Shown one piece after another: positions 33,062-45,683 of a stretch of DNA of 64,000 bases (within the stretch, counting starts at the first letter, position 1; each line of letters opens with the position of its first letter). The DNA lies in contig OY726559.1 of assembly GCA_963383645.1 (NCBI GenBank), positions 112,417,393 through 112,481,392 of the forward strand, given 5' to 3'. Below the pieces are notes generated by a model. The model did no database searches, was not told the origin of the DNA, and was given only the letters and a program-made list of their open reading frames with translations. The DNA is from Muscardinus avellanarius. Taxonomy: Eukaryota > Chordata > Mammalia > Rodentia > Gliridae. Position numbers and translations under genes: made by a program.

Positions 33062-33860
33062 ATAGAAAAGAAAAGAAATATCCATTTCAGGTCCATATAA
33101 GAAAGAACTTTCCACAGTTAGGGTGATTTAAACAATCAACCAGGACGAACTTGGGGAGAGGCAATAAAGACCGCTGGGGTATAGTCATGTTTATTCTTCG
33201 CTTGGTAAAAGGAGCTGAAGTACCGTGTTTTAGTAGTGTTGGCCAACTGATCCACAAACATTTCACACCCTCTTCCGCAGGTATATTTTATAATGAAAAA
33301 AAAAAAAAAAAAAAAAACACTGACTGCCTGGGTTGCCGAGAAGAGTAGTGAACTCCCCATCACTGTGAGTCAAGGAGGGGCTGATGGCGCCAGAGGAGGG
33401 AATAGAGAAACAATGGCTGAGGAGCCGGCATGGCGGGCACGCTTGTAATCCCTACATCAGGAGGCTGAGACAGAAGGATCGCTGTTCGAGGACAGCCTCA
33501 GCTACTTACTGAGGCCCTCTGCAACTCAGTGAGACCCTGTTTCAAAATAAAGAATAAAAAGTAGGGCTGGAGCCGGGCGTGGTGGCACACGCTTGTAATC
33601 CCCGCGCTTGGGAGGCTGAGACAGGAGGATCGCGCAGGTTCGAAGCCAGCCTCAGCTACTTAGTGAGGCTCTCAGCAACTTAAGTGAGACCCTGTTTCCA
33701 AATAAAATATAAAATAGGTCTGGGAGTATAGCCCAGAGGTAGATAGCTTCTGGGTTCCACCCCCAGTACCACCAAAAAAAAAAAAAAAAAAAACTAAAGC
33801 TGGGGGTGGAGCTCAGAGGTTGAATGCCGCTGGGTTCCATCTCTAGTACTGCAAAAATAG
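32823..33860 (+). mobile_element. SINE copies and (CA)n
   Basis: Copy 32823-33018 with (CA)n 33019-33059 as tail; unique 33060-33425; copies 33425-33570 and 33570-33780 (type B); right half 33795-33860, then (GGAA)n. Confidence 0.8.
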
Positions 33861-34009
33861 AAGGAAGGAAGGAGATGGAGGGAGGAAGGGAGGAAGGAAG
33901 GAAGGGAGGGAACAACAGCTGAGGTTCATGCTGTCTCGAAGAGTCTACATGTCCATAAGTACACGGGCAATTAACACAACAAAGTTCTTCTAAAATATTC
34001 TTAAAGTGA

Positions 34010-35265
34010 TGTTCTTTTTTTTTTTTTTTTGGTACTGGGGATGGAACCCAGGGGTGTTCTACCTCAGAGTGACACCCCCTGCCCTATTTTTCATTCTTTA
34101 TTAGGAAACAAGGTCTCACTAAGTTGTGGAGGACTTCACTAAGTAGCTGAGGCTGTCCGCTAACCGTGATCCTCCGGTCTCTGCCTCCCAAATGCTGGGA
34201 TGACAAGCGTGCGCCCACGCCCGGCGGGTGAGGTTCCTTTAATTAACTCAGTGTGAGGCCTCACTCCAACTATTACTGGCATTTGCTAGACTATGATCCC
34301 CATGTGTCTATTACAGTGATTATCAGTTTTATTAGCCATTATATAAGAAGTAGATAGACACCGTCTCTGCCCTCTTAGGATGACGAATGACATGGCCACT
34401 CATAAAAATAATTCAGTGAGGGCTGGATATGAATGGTGAAGTCAAATACAGAAGAAAAGAAGAGGGTGCATGCGGTGAGTGAGTCAAGGTTTCCAGGATT
34501 AAACGCGTGGGGATCAAGTGCCAGGTCTCGGCAAACGCAGCCTGGATAGGTTAAGACACAAGCTGGCCATCTGCTCCATGAACTAACTCATCAGGCCTTC
34601 CTGGAAGAAGTCAGCTTCAGAAATACACGTTCCAAAAGAAAAAAACAGGACTGCAAGTGTAGCTTGGAGGTAGAACACCCCGAGCTCAAGCCCCGGTACT
34701 GCAAAAAGAAATAAAAAGAAGCCGGGTGTGGTGGCGCACACTTGTAATCCCAGCACTTGGGAGGCTGAGACAGGAGGATCGCGGTTCGCAGACAGCCTCA
34801 GCTACTTAGCGAGGCCCTCTGCAACTCAGTGAGACCCTGTTTCAAAATAAAGAATAAAAAATAGGGCTGGGGAGCCGGGCGTGGTGGCGCACGCTTGTAA
34901 TCCCAGCATTGGGGAGGCTGAGACAGGAGGATTGCGGTTCACAAACAGCCTCAGCTACTTAGTGAGGTCCTCTGCAACTCAGTGAGACCCTGTTTCAAAA
35001 TAAAGAATAAAAAATAGGGCAGGGGGTATAGCTTGGAGGTCAAATGCCCCTGGATTATATCCCCAGAACCCCCCCCTCCAATAAAATAGGGCTGGGAGTA
35101 TTTCTCAGATGTAGAATGTCCCTGGATTCCATCCCCAGTACTGCAAAAATAAAATAAAATAAAATAAATAGAGAATAAAAAAATAGGGCTGGGAGTGTAG
35201 CTTAGAGGTAGAATGCCCCTGAGTTCCATCCTCAGTACTGCAAATAAATAAATAAATAAATAAAT
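34010..35265. mobile_element. SINE copies around old unique sequence
   Basis: Minus copy 34010-34225; unique or ancient-repeat sequence 34226-34645; plus right half 34650-34710; plus copies 34720-34870 and 34873-35085; right halves 35088 and 35185, with (AAAT)n. Confidence 0.75.
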
Positions 35266-35279
35266 AGAAAAAAAAAGGA

Positions 35280-35765
35280 AATGATTCTAGCTATTAAACA
35301 TTTGGTAAGGGGAATCTTTCTCCTAAGCTGCTCAGAAAAGAAAAAAAAAAAAGCTAAATTAGCTTACATGGTCATTTCCTCCTTAATCCTGTTCTCCCAT
35401 TCCGTCCTCTCACTACCCTCTCCCCGGTACTCATCTGAGACGGGGGAACCAAGACCTCAAAAAAGGGAAATGAGAGAAAGGGGTATTTGTGGACTGTGAT
35501 GGACGCGGAATCCCGGAGAGTCCGAGAGTCCCCCAGTCACTGCTACATAGACAAGCTCTCCGGTCCTTCGGGCAGAGCTGTCCCTTTGGGCAAAGTTACT
35601 TCTGCTTTGGACTTACTTAACCTTTAATCTGGGGATCCCCGATCACGGTACTGACATTAATTCCTCTAGCCTCACAACAACCTTAGGTTTGTGGGGAAAA
35701 TAAACTAAAACATAGGTGTTGTATAGTAATATCCAAATAATGTCTAGTCAAAGTTTATTCTTTTA
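35280..35765. other. Unassigned sequence, possibly LTR-derived
   Basis: No SINE. The stretch at 35500-35660 has a promoter-less, LTR-leader-like look ('ccggtccttcgggcagag', 'gggcaaagttacttctgc'), and a MIR-like scrap follows at about 35660-35700. Low certainty. Confidence 0.25.
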
Positions 35766-35769
35766 CAAT

Positions 35770-37470
35770 TTGGGGGATGGTACGGGGTACTGGAACCCAG
35801 GGGCACTCTGCCTCCCAGCTGTACCCTGGCTGGCCTTGAACCTGCAATCCTCCCGTCTCAGCCTCCCAAGTACTGGGATTGCAGGCATGTGCTATCATGC
35901 CCAGCTTAAATTTTTATTTAGCTAGTTATATATTTATTTAGTACTAGGGATTACACCCTGGGGCATTCTACCTCTGATCTATTTATATTTGGAAACAGGG
36001 TCTCAAGCCAGCACGGCTGGCTTCAAACCTGCGCGATCCTCCTGTCTCCTCCTCCCAATCACGGGGATTACAAGCGTGCGCCACCACGCCTGGCTAACAC
36101 TTTTTATTTTGAAACAGGGTCTCACTAAGTTGTTGAGGGTTTTTCTAAATTGCCGAAGCCGGTCTCAAACCTGAAATCCTCCTGTCTCAGCCTCTCAAGC
36201 CCATGGTTACAAGTACCACAATGCCTAGCTTCAATAATTCAATGTTTTAATGTTAAGGTTACAGTATTTTCTTGCTGAGAATTTTCTTGGAGGGGGGGGG
36301 TAGAACAAGGGATTTAGCCCAAGGGCAATTTGTCCCTAAACTACACTCCTGGTTCTTTATCATTTCTTATTTTGAAACTGTGTTTCACTAAGTTACTATG
36401 TGCTGGCCATAAATCTCCTGTCTAGCTGGGCATGGTGGCACAAATTTGTAATCCCAGTACTTGGAGGCTGAGATAAGGATCACAGGTTCATGGCCAGCCT
36501 CAGCAACTTAATGAGACTCTGTTTAAAAATGAAGAATAAATACAAGAATAGATAGTACTAGGAGTGTACCTCAGAGGTAGAATGCCCCTAGGTTCAATCC
36601 CCAGTACCACAAATTTTTTCTTTCTTTTCTTTCTTTCTTTTTTTTATATAGTATGTGTGCATGTGTGTGTGTGGTACTGGGATTGAACCCAGGGCTAGAA
36701 TGAATTAGTCCCCTATCTCTTTTTATTTTTTATTTTGAAACAGGATCTCCCTGGGTGTGGTGGACACGCTTCCAATCCCAGTACTTGGGAGGCTAAGACA
36801 GGAGAACCACAAGTTCAAGGACGATCTCAGAAAGTAGCGAAACTCTAATCAATCTCGGGAGACTCTGTTTCTAAATAAAAATAAAATAGGGCATGGAGGT
36901 GGAGCTTGGAGGGAGAATGCCTCTAGGTTCAATCCTCAGTGCCACAAAAATGGAAAAGAAAAAGAAAAAAAACGAAGTCTAAGTTGTTGAGGGTTTCTAA
37001 GTTGCTGGTGTCAGTCTCAGTCCTCCTGAAATCTGTCTGTCTCAGCCTCCCACATACTGGGATTACAGGTGTGCACCACCACGCCCAGCTTCCTGGAAAT
37101 CTTATATACATGGCCATTTTATAAATGGAGAAATAGAGACGGCATGATTAAAATGTGTTACTTCAAGCTAAACCTCATAAAGTAGTGCTTAGATGAAACA
37201 AAAATGAACTCTAATTGTCAGGACAAGTTCTTTTCTGATTAGATTCCTACCCAATTTTTTCCCCCCGATACTGGAGATTGAACCCAGGGGCATTCTATCT
37301 CCAAGTTATACCCCAGCCCTGTTTTTTATTCTTTATTTTGGAACAGGGTCTCACTAAGTTGCAGAGGGCCTCACAAAGTAGCTGAGGCTGGCCGTGAATC
37401 TGTGATCCTCCTGTCTCAGCCTCCCAGATACTGGGATTATAAGAGTGTGTGCGCCGCCATGCCTGGCCCT
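35770..37470. mobile_element. SINE cluster, mostly diverged
   Basis: Minus pieces 35770-35910, 35945-36095, 36100-36230; plus copy 36425-36615; minus right half 36660-36715; plus copy 36750-36950; minus half 36985-37090; minus copy 37262-37470. Confidence 0.7.
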
Positions 37471-37654
37471 ACCCAGTTTTGAAACATTTAACCCACTCGA
37501 ACTTGGTGAAATCACGGGTGACTGCTGTCCAGTCTGAGCGGAGTCTGGGGAGGGCAGCAAAACAATGGCAGCCCTGGAACTCTGCAAAAGGCCTCATGGT
37601 TTCCAAGCACCACACAGCTGCTGTTACACTCTGTGCTCATCAAGGACATCAAGT

Positions 37655-37765
37655 GACCCTCGCAGATATGAAGGCACTGTGACTCCGAGGTCGGTGGCTT
37701 GTCAGAGGACAGAATTGGCTGGGACTAGCAAACTCAGGTCGTCTGAACCCAAGAGTGCTGGGAAG
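37655..37765 (+). mobile_element. Probable MIR fragment
   Basis: 'cgcagatatgaaggcactgt', 'cgaggtcggtggcttgtcag' and 'aactcaggtcgtctgaaccc' follow the MIR 3' half, poorly preserved. Confidence 0.35.
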
Positions 37766-37799
37766 GAATGTGTTGGTGGGGGAAGTGGCTATCTGCCTT

Positions 37800-37824
37800 T
37801 CCTTCCTTCCTTTCTTTCTTTCCT

Positions 37825-37878
<54 letters not shown>

Positions 37879-38590
37879 TTGGTGGTACTGGGGTTCCTGG
37901 AAACCCTTCTACCTCCAGGCTATACTCCCAGACAACTACTATTTATTTATTTATTTATTTATTTATTGGTGGTACTGGGGTTCCTGGAAGCCCTTCTACC
38001 ACTGGGCTACACTCCCAGACCTATTTTTTATATATATTTTTATTTGGAAACAGGGTCTCTTAAGCCAGCACGTCTGGCTTCGACCCTGCACAATCCTCCT
38101 GTCTCCACCTCCCAAGCGCGGGGATTACAAGCGTGCGCCACCACACCCGGCTCTGCCTTTTCTTGAGATCTTTAGAAGAGACAGAGGGAGGTGGAAGAAG
38201 CCGCTCTGGTCCGCACACATCATCTCAGGGAAGGAAATTACAGCGAAAGGCATTTCAAATGGTGGTACTGAACTGCTCTGGCACTGTGGGGACTGGGGCT
38301 GTAACCTGAGGGCCTGCGTTTGAAGACACACACACAAGGAAGCACAAGTGTGTACATGACACACACACGGTAGAACAAGAACAGCAAAGTAAAACGGGGC
38401 GTGGTGGCGCACACTTGTCATCCCAGCACTCAGGAGGCTGAGACCCGAAGATCGCGGTTCCCGGACAGCCTCAGCTACTTAGTGAGACCCTCTGCAACTC
38501 AGTGAGGCCCTGTTTCAAAATAAAGAATAAAATATAGGGCTGGGGTGGAGGTCAGAGATAGAATGCCCCTGGGTCCATCCCCAGTACAGA
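37800..38590. mobile_element. (TTTC)n, type C SINEs, and a plus SINE
   Basis: (TTTC)n 37800-37878; minus type C right half 37880-37935, (TTTA)n, minus type C copy 37968-38153; unique 38154-38395; plus copy 38396-38590. Confidence 0.8.
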
Positions 38591-38594
38591 AGGA

Positions 38595-38890
38595 AGAGAA
38601 GGAGGGGGAGGGGGAGAAGGGAGGAGGAGGAGGAGGAGGAGGAGGAGGAGGAGGAGGAGGAGAAGGAGGAAAGTACTGCAAGAATCATCAGGAAAGCAAC
38701 TAGACCCATGCAATGTCCAGGAAAGCTGGGGTGCGGAGGACGTACATGCATAAATAAAAATGACAGCAACAGAGGAACACAAGCCAGGGAAAACAGACAC
38801 GCGCCTCAATCCAGGAAGGAGCTTTTTTGGGGAAAAAAATCGACGTGAAGAGTTCCTTTTGTCTGTCTGTCTGTCTGTCTGTCTTTCCTT
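38595..38890. repeat. (GGA)n and (GTCT)n microsatellites
   Basis: (GGA)n/(GGGGA)n at 38595-38672 and (GTCT)n at 38861-38884, separated by unique sequence. Confidence 0.9.
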
Positions 38891-38919
38891 TTTTTTTTTT
38901 TTTCTAAGAAGCAGTGGAA

Positions 38920-39220
38920 GCCAGGTGTGGTGGCACACTTAGCCAGACATGGTGGCACACTCCTGTCATCACCGGTTCTTATTTGGGAGGCTGAGATAGG
39001 AGGATCATAGGTTCGAGGGCAGCCTCAACAAGTCAGCAAGATCCTCATTAACTTAGTAAGACCCTGTCTCAAAAAAAAAAAAAAAATTGGTGTAGCTCTG
39101 AGGGAGAATGCCAGTGGATTCAATCCCCAGTACCAAACATAAAAAATAAAAAAAAATTAAAAGACTTGTAGCTCAAAGGTAGAACACCCTGGGCTCAATC
39201 TCTAATATCCCCCACACACA
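38920..39220 (+). mobile_element. SINE pieces
   Basis: Short 5' piece 38920-38940, copy 38940-39150 with A15, right half 39160-39220. Confidence 0.75.
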
Positions 39221-39229
39221 AACACAATT

Positions 39230-39720
39230 CATCCTAGACATGGAACAACAGTAAAGATGGCTGGGAAGCGAAAGGACGGCCGCGTCAATGGACAAAGAGT
39301 GCTTTGAACAGGTGGAAATTCAAGAGAGATTACAACCTGTTTTGACTTCTAGGCTGTGTGTGTTCCCACCCCGGGGCTTTCAGAGCACACATTGCCTCTA
39401 CTTCAGGAACACAAAGAAACGCCTCATTGTGAAAAAGCCTGTCCGCAGCAGTAGCAGCAGCAGCCGCCCGCAGCGCAGGGGTGTGGGTAGGGACCTGAGG
39501 TCCGCGGGCGCCAAGTCCCCAGCCATCCCCATCTCCCTGGATTCCGCCGCCACGGGACAGTGTCCCTGCACACAGCTCATTTACCCACAGCTGCTCATTA
39601 GGCAGGTTCCAGCCGGCTTTGTCAAACCCAAATTCACCTGTGGAGTTTCAGACCAGTTTGAAGCCCAAAGACTCTGCTGGGTTCTGCTGGGGCATAAACA
39701 TTTCTCAATATATCGATCCA
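39230..39720. other. Unique block with (AGC)n and a 160-codon open frame
   Basis: The plus frame from 39288 includes a Ser run coded by AGC repeats at 39448-39462 and continues into a SINE. No family is recognised and no splice or codon evidence supports a gene. Confidence 0.25.
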
Positions 39721-39721
39721 A

Positions 39722-41575
39722 AGCCCGGCGTGGTGGCGCACACTTGGAATCCCAGTACTTGGGAGGCTGAGACAGGAGGATCACAGGTTCAAAGCCAGCT
39801 TCAGCTACTTAGGCCTTCTGCAACTTAGTGAGACCCTGTTTCAAAATAAAGGATAAGTCGGGCATAGTGGCGCACCCTTGTAATCCTAGCATTTGGGAGG
39901 CTGAGACAGGAGGGTTGTGGTTCACGGACAGCCTCAGGTACCCTCCGCAACTCAATGAGACCCTGTTTCACAATAATGAATAAAAAATAGGGCTGGGGGT
40001 GTAGCTCAGAGGTAGAATGCCCTGGGTTCCTTCCCCAGTACAAGAAAAATATATGTATGTATATTTATATATCAACCCAGACTTCAGCCGAGTTAGAGCC
40101 CTGTTTACCCCTGGTAATTGTGTTGACTCAGTCGGGCCTTGTGACCCTAATTAGTCAGAGAGGCTGAGAACCACCAAGAGGCTGGGGCGAGGCATAATAT
40201 ATGCAGTAATAGTCCGCGCACTCTGGGCCCCGGCTTCGGGAGAACACTGAGTCTGTCTGTGGAGTGGACAGCACCGGCCTTCGCCATGGGCCCTGGAGCT
40301 ATGACCTAAAGGTTAGAACCTTCAGACTTTCTGAAGAAGCCACTCTCGTCCTCTCTGGTTTCAGAGTTGACAGAATTACCAAGATGCGTGTGGGCGGTGT
40401 AGGAAGTTGAGGATACTTGTGATTACCTTGGCTAACATTTCTTCATCTGCCGAACCTACAATGGGCCATTCTATGTCTTAAATGCTCCACATGTGTTAAT
40501 GAGGCAGGACAGAAGAAATGATGGGTAAAAATTAGGAGACAGAAAAGAAGGCCTTTATTCTGCAATCCTGTGCTAAAATCCCCTCAAAGTTAGGCTTGTC
40601 ACTTCTAGATTTCTGGAGAATTGGCCATTTATTTTTATTTTTTATTTTATTTATTTATTTTGGTGGTATTGGGGCTGGAACCCAGGGGCCTTCTACCTCC
40701 GGGATACACTCTCAGAACTATTTTATATTTTATTTGAAAACAGGGTCTCTTAGGCCAGCTGAGGCTGGCTTCGAACCTGCGCGATCCTCCTGTCTCAGCC
40801 TCCCAAGCGCGGGGATTACAAGCATGCGCCACCAAAAATTAGCCCGGCTTATTTTTATTTTTTATCTTTTGTGGTACTGGAGATTGAACCAAGGACATTC
40901 TAGCTCCAATCCACACCCCCAGCCCTATTTTATTTTTAGTTTGAAATAGGGTCTTACTAGGTTAATGAGAGTCTCACTACTTGCTAAGGCTGTCCTTGAA
41001 CCTGTGATCCTCCTGTCTCAGCCTCCCAAATACAGGGATTACAGGTGTGGGCCAATTTTCAAGTCTTTACTCACTAATATTGATTAGCCTGAACACTATT
41101 AGCTATCCTCAGAGGAGTATCCACTGAGCTGGGCACAGTGGCCCATGCCTGTAAGCCAGAAATCTCAGTCCTTGTGAGGCTGAGAGAGGAGGATCACAGG
41201 TCCAGCCTTCATAACTTCAACAATTTAGCAAGACTCTGTTTCAAAAAAAAAAAAATAGGTCTGGGGGTCTAGTTCAGAGGTAGAATGCCCCGAGTTCAAT
41301 CCCCAGTGCCAAAAAGAGAAAATACGAAAGTATCTATTGACCAGGAAACAGAGGCCACACAAAAGAGCTGGAAAGGTAGCCGGGCATGGTGGCGCTCCTT
41401 TGTAATCGAGTGTTTGGGAGGCTGACACAGGAGGATCACAGGTTCAAGGCCAGCCTCAGCTACTTAGTGTGGCTCTCAGTAACTTAGTGAGATCCTGTTT
41501 CTGAATAAAATATAAAATAGGTCAGGGATGTAGCCTGGAGGTAGAAGGCCCCTGAGTTCCACCCCCAGTACCCCC
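39722..41575. mobile_element. SINE copies and unique gap
   Basis: Plus copies 39722-39850 and 39855-40050; unique 40050-40650 (with the MIR scrap); minus type C-like copy 40655-40835 and minus copy 40850-41055; plus copies 41130-41310 and 41380-41575 (type B). Confidence 0.75.
40429..40500 (+). mobile_element. MIR fragment
   Basis: 'ggctaacatttcttcatct', '...ctatgtcttaaatgctccac' and 'atgtgttaatgagg' match the 5' half of MIR, degraded. Confidence 0.5.
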
Positions 41576-41784
41576 CCCCACACACACACACAAGATTTGG
41601 AAAGGTGGCCAGATACCAGACTGGAAATTAAATCAACGTGTAAAATACCTTGAGAACTGTTGGTTACTCTACGTAGGAAGAGTCACACAGGCGAGGAATC
41701 TGCTGGTCAGACACCCTGGCCCCCACAAAAGATCTGGAAAAACACCTCATCACTGAAACAGGAAGCCTACTCACTTTTCCCCCC

Positions 41785-42100
41785 ATTTTGGTATTAGCCA
41801 TTGAACCCAAGGGCTGTCTACCTCTATGCTATACCCCCAGCTCTATTTTATTTTATATATTTTATTTATTTATTTATTTATTTATTTATTTTTCCGGTAC
41901 TGGGGATGGAACCGGGAGGCATTGTACCTCCAAGCTACACCCCCAACACTATTTTTTAAGTCTTTTTAACTTTGAAACAGGGTCTCACTGAGTTGCAGAG
42001 AGCCTCACTAAGTAGCTGAGGCTGTCTGCGAACCGCGATCCTCTGGTCTCAGCCTCCCAAGCACGGAGATTACAAATGTGCACCACCACGCACGCCTGGC
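41785..42100 (-). mobile_element. SINE pieces with (TTTA)n
   Basis: Right half 41785-41850, (TTTA)n 41862-41892, full copy 41893-42100. The unique gap before them is 41590-41785. Confidence 0.8.
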
Positions 42101-42104
42101 TACC

Positions 42105-42890
42105 CATGCACTTGTGATAATCTCCTTGGGCACTGCCAGCCTTCCCACCATGACTGATTCAAGAGAAAGGGATACCTATTGGTTAGACAATGGCGGCTCT
42201 ATCGGGAGCTGGAAGATAACCTTAACACCCCAAATGAAAGAAGACTAAAACACCCTAACTAGATTTATGAATACTGGACTGGTCACATATCATTACCACA
42301 TACCTTCCTGTGCCCATCCCTCAAAAGGCTTCCCTTAAAAGAAGAGCTATGAACCCCCAAGATCTATCTATCTCTATCTCTATCTCTATCTCTCTCTCCT
42401 CTCTCTCCTCTCTCTCCCCTCTCTCTCCTCTCTCTCCTCTCTCTCTCCTCTCTCTCCTCTCTCTCCTCTCTATCCCCCCTCTCTCTCCTCTCTCTCCTCT
42501 CTCTCCCCTCTCTCTCCTCTCTCTCCTCTCTCTCCTCTCTCTCCTCTCTCTCCTCTCTCTCTCCTCTCTCTCTCCTCTCTCTCCTCTCTCTCCTCTCTCT
42601 CCTCTCTCTCCTCTCTCTGTCTCCCCCTTTCTCTCTCCTCTCTCTCTCCTCTCTCCTCTCTCTCCCCTCTCCTCCCTCTCTTTCTCTCTCCCTCTCCCTC
42701 TCCCTCTCCCTCTCCCTCTCTCTGAAGATGATAGGTATTCTTTCTTGAATATGTATTTCTCGTTTTCCTAAATAAATCTCTAAATCTCTGACAGGCTCCT
42801 ATTGACTCTTCTCTGTCATATAAGCCAAGGACCCTGGCCCACTGGTCCTGAGCTGCTGTCTCCCCCATGGGGAGCTCCTCCCAACCCTTC
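42105..42890 (+). mobile_element. ERV LTR family 2, copy 2, with internal microsatellite
   Basis: The U3-like part is 42111-42357 and ends in 'ccttaaaagaagagc'. A (CTCTCTCC)-type array fills 42362-42724, after which an R/U5-like segment has AATAAA at 42771-42776 (context 'ttttcctaaataaatctct', common in class I ERV LTRs). The 5' part is replaced by a SINE. Confidence 0.6.
42362..42724. repeat. (CTCTCTCC)n pyrimidine array, about 360 bp
   Basis: Nearly pure C/T on the + strand with shifting CTCT and CTCC units, starting as (TATC/CTAT)n. It sits inside an LTR. Confidence 0.95.
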
Positions 42891-42989
42891 ACGGAATCAT
42901 CTCTCCTCCTGGGATATTAACCACATCTACTACAGAGATCTCTGCAGTACCTGCACTGTAACAGCGAGATACGTACAGACGCCTGGAGA

Positions 42990-43110
42990 TGTCCCACGAG
43001 TAGACTCCACAGGTATCACGTTCATACAGATGAGAAACGGACACGGAAAGACTAAGTAACGTAACCAGGGTGACAGAGCTAGTCGTTGACAGCAGGAGAG
43101 ACTAAATATA
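42990..43110 (+). mobile_element. MIR fragment
   Basis: 'acagatgagaaacggacac', 'gactaagtaacgtaaccag' and 'ggtgacagagctagtcg' match the MIR centre. Sequence to 43260 ('gacactgttctaggttctac') also looks like an ancient repeat. Confidence 0.55.
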
Positions 43111-43463
43111 ATCTCCCATCGTTTGGCTAAACTCTCATACTTTGGTCTGTTCAACCAAACATCGGACATTTACATGAAAGACACTGTTCTAGGTTCTACA
43201 CAGAAGAGAGAGAATAAACAGCCCATTTCTACATTCAGGGAGCTCCTGGGAATACTCCCAGATGTCGGTCATCCTCTCTGTGATGTTTAAATTTGGGTCA
43301 TTTTATTCACCTATATAGGACTTCCTAAGGAGAAAAGATTTGGCATTACCAATGTGATTATCCCCTATTATGTAAGGCAACTGTAGGCCAGAGGCAAGCA
43401 ACTTATTAATCAATGTATCGACACCTACAGAAGGGCTAGTGGCTTGTCAAAACTGGAAGGCGC

Positions 43464-43839
43464 TGGGCGTGGTGGCTCATGTTTGTAATCCCAGTACTTG
43501 GGAGGCTGAGACAGCAGGATTGCAGATTTGTGGCCAGCCTCAGCAACTTAGCAAGACTCTGTTTCCAAGTAAAAATAAAACAGAGCTGGGATGTGGTGCA
43601 GAGGTAAAATGTCCCCGGGTTCAATCCCGAGTACCACCTCTCCCCAAAACAAAAACAAAAACAAGCTGGAAGGGAATGTTTATGACAATTAAAGTTGATA
43701 CGTCCATGTTCTACATGAAAGACAGGATGGAAAGGTACTATTAGGACATTGCTACGAAACAAAGTTTGATCCATTTGCTCAAAATTGAACTTTAGTTCTT
43801 CTCACTGCCCCTGAACTCCTTATTCTTCCGTGTATGTGT

Positions 43840-43895
<56 letters not shown>

Positions 43896-44810
43896 GTGCT
43901 GGGGATTGAACCTAGAGGTGTCTACCTTTGAGATACACCCCAGCCCTAGTTTTTTTGTTTTGTTTTTTGAAACAGGGTCTTGCTAAGTTGATGTGAGCCT
44001 CCTCCAATTGCGAGGATGACTTTGAACCTGTGAGCCTCCTGTCTCAACCTCTCAAGTACTGGGATTACAGAAATGCACTACCACACCCTTCCTTCCTTCC
44101 TTCCTTCCCTCCTATTTACTTATTGTGGTAATAGCAATTGGGAATCCAAGCTACACCCCCAGCCCTATTTTATTTTATTTTATTTTATTTTTATTTTGAA
44201 ACAGGATCTAAGTTGCTGTGGGCCTTGCTAAATTGCTGGGGCTGCCCTGGAATCTGTGATTGATCTTTCTGTCTCAACTTTTTTTTTTTTTTTTTTTTTT
44301 TTTTTGCAGTACTGGGGATGGAACCCATGGGGCATTGTACTGCCGAACTACACCCCCAGTCCTATTTTTCAGTACTTTTATTTTTGAAACAGGGTCTCAC
44401 TGAGTGGCGAAGGGCCTCGCTAAGCAGCTGAAGCTGTCTGCGAACCGCAGTCCTCCAGTCTTCGCCTCTGGAATGCTGGGATTACAAGCGTCCGCCACCA
44501 TGCCCGGCATCTGTCTCAACTTTTTATTTAACCTTTAGTGATCTCCACTTTGCTTCTAGTGAATCTAGGCCTGAACACCACTTGGCCAGGAGTTGGACAC
44601 CAACCGTTTGAGATATTTTTCTTAACGATACTGGTGATAGAACCCAGGGTCATTCTACCTCCAAGCTACACCCCTAGCCCTATTTTTTCTTCTTTATTTT
44701 GAAACAGGGTCTCACTAAAGTAGTAGCTGAGGCTGTCCTCAGGCAACGATCCGCCTGTCTCAGCCTCCCAAAAGCTGGGATTACAAGCGTGGGCCACCAC
44801 ACTGGGCTTG
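43464..44810. mobile_element. SINE cluster with (TG)n
   Basis: Plus copy 43464-43640; unique 43640-43830; (TG)n 43832-43892; minus copies 43893-44090, 44125-44280, 44281-44515 (T29 tail) and 44625-44810. Confidence 0.8.
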
Positions 44811-44892
44811 AGATTTTTTTTTATCATTAGGCTTTAAAGTAAAATATGCTATGAAGAAGGCATTTGGAATTAAATCATCGAAAAGGTAAAAG

Positions 44893-45490
44893 GAAAGGAA
44901 AGGGAGGATGCGTTTGAATGACATAGTGAAAAGATCTACACGCTGCTTGGCTCCAGACAAATTAAGACTAAATGCATCCGGGCATGGTGCTGCACGCCTG
45001 TGATCCTAGTACTTTGGAGGTTGAGACAGGAGGAGCACAGGTTCAAGGACAGCCTCAGCAAGAAGTGAGACTCATCAACCTGGCGAGACCCTGTTTTAAA
45101 ATAAAATAAAATGGACTGGGGGGTGTAGCTCGGAGGTAAAATGTCCTTGGGTTCAATCCCCAGTACCACACATACAAAATAAGAAAAAGAAAAAAAGAAG
45201 GAAGAAAAAGGAAAAAGCGTTTGAATGACTTAGTAAAGGACCTGCAGGCTGCTTGGCTCAGGACAAATTAGGGCTAATGCAGCCTGGAATGGGGGCCCAT
45301 GCCTGTAATCCTAGTACTTGGGAGACCGAGACAGGAGGATGCTCGCAGGTTCGAGGCCAGCCTCAGCAACTTAGCAAAATTCTCGGCAACCTGGCAAGAC
45401 CCTGTCTCATAAATAAATAAAAATAAATAAAATGAGCTGGGGGTGTAGCTCCGAGGTAGGATGCCCCAGGGTTCAATCCCTAGTGCCATA
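44893..45490 (+). repeat. Tandem duplication of about 310 bp containing a SINE
   Basis: The unique segment at 44907-44970 ('gcgtttgaatgac...gctgcttggctc...gacaaatta') recurs diverged at 45217-45280. Each copy is followed at the same place by a SINE (44973-45175 and 45285-45487). The second copy abuts the ETV3 CpG island. Confidence 0.6.
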
Positions 45491-45664
45491 AACAAATACA
45501 CGCATATCTACAATCTTAGGGGGAGCAGAGGCCAGCGCGGGTCTAGGTGGCTGCCAGGTCTGCCCCGCAGCAGCACAGCCCCCGCGGGCGTGCGCGCGTG
45601 AGGAGCGTGCGCGCCCCCGCAGCGTGACGCACGGCGCAGCGGGCGGGGGCGCGGCGTCAGGCGC

Positions 45665-45674
45665 GCGCATGCGC
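45665..45674. promoter_or_regulatory. NRF1 palindrome
   Basis: GCGCATGCGC is a perfect NRF1 consensus palindrome in the CpG island, about 100-200 bp upstream of the probable start region. Confidence 0.6.
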
Positions 45675-45683
45675 AGAGCGCGG

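Noticed and set aside
42310..42771. 153-codon Leu/Ser-rich frame
   Set aside because: It is the translation of the (CTCTCTCC)n array.
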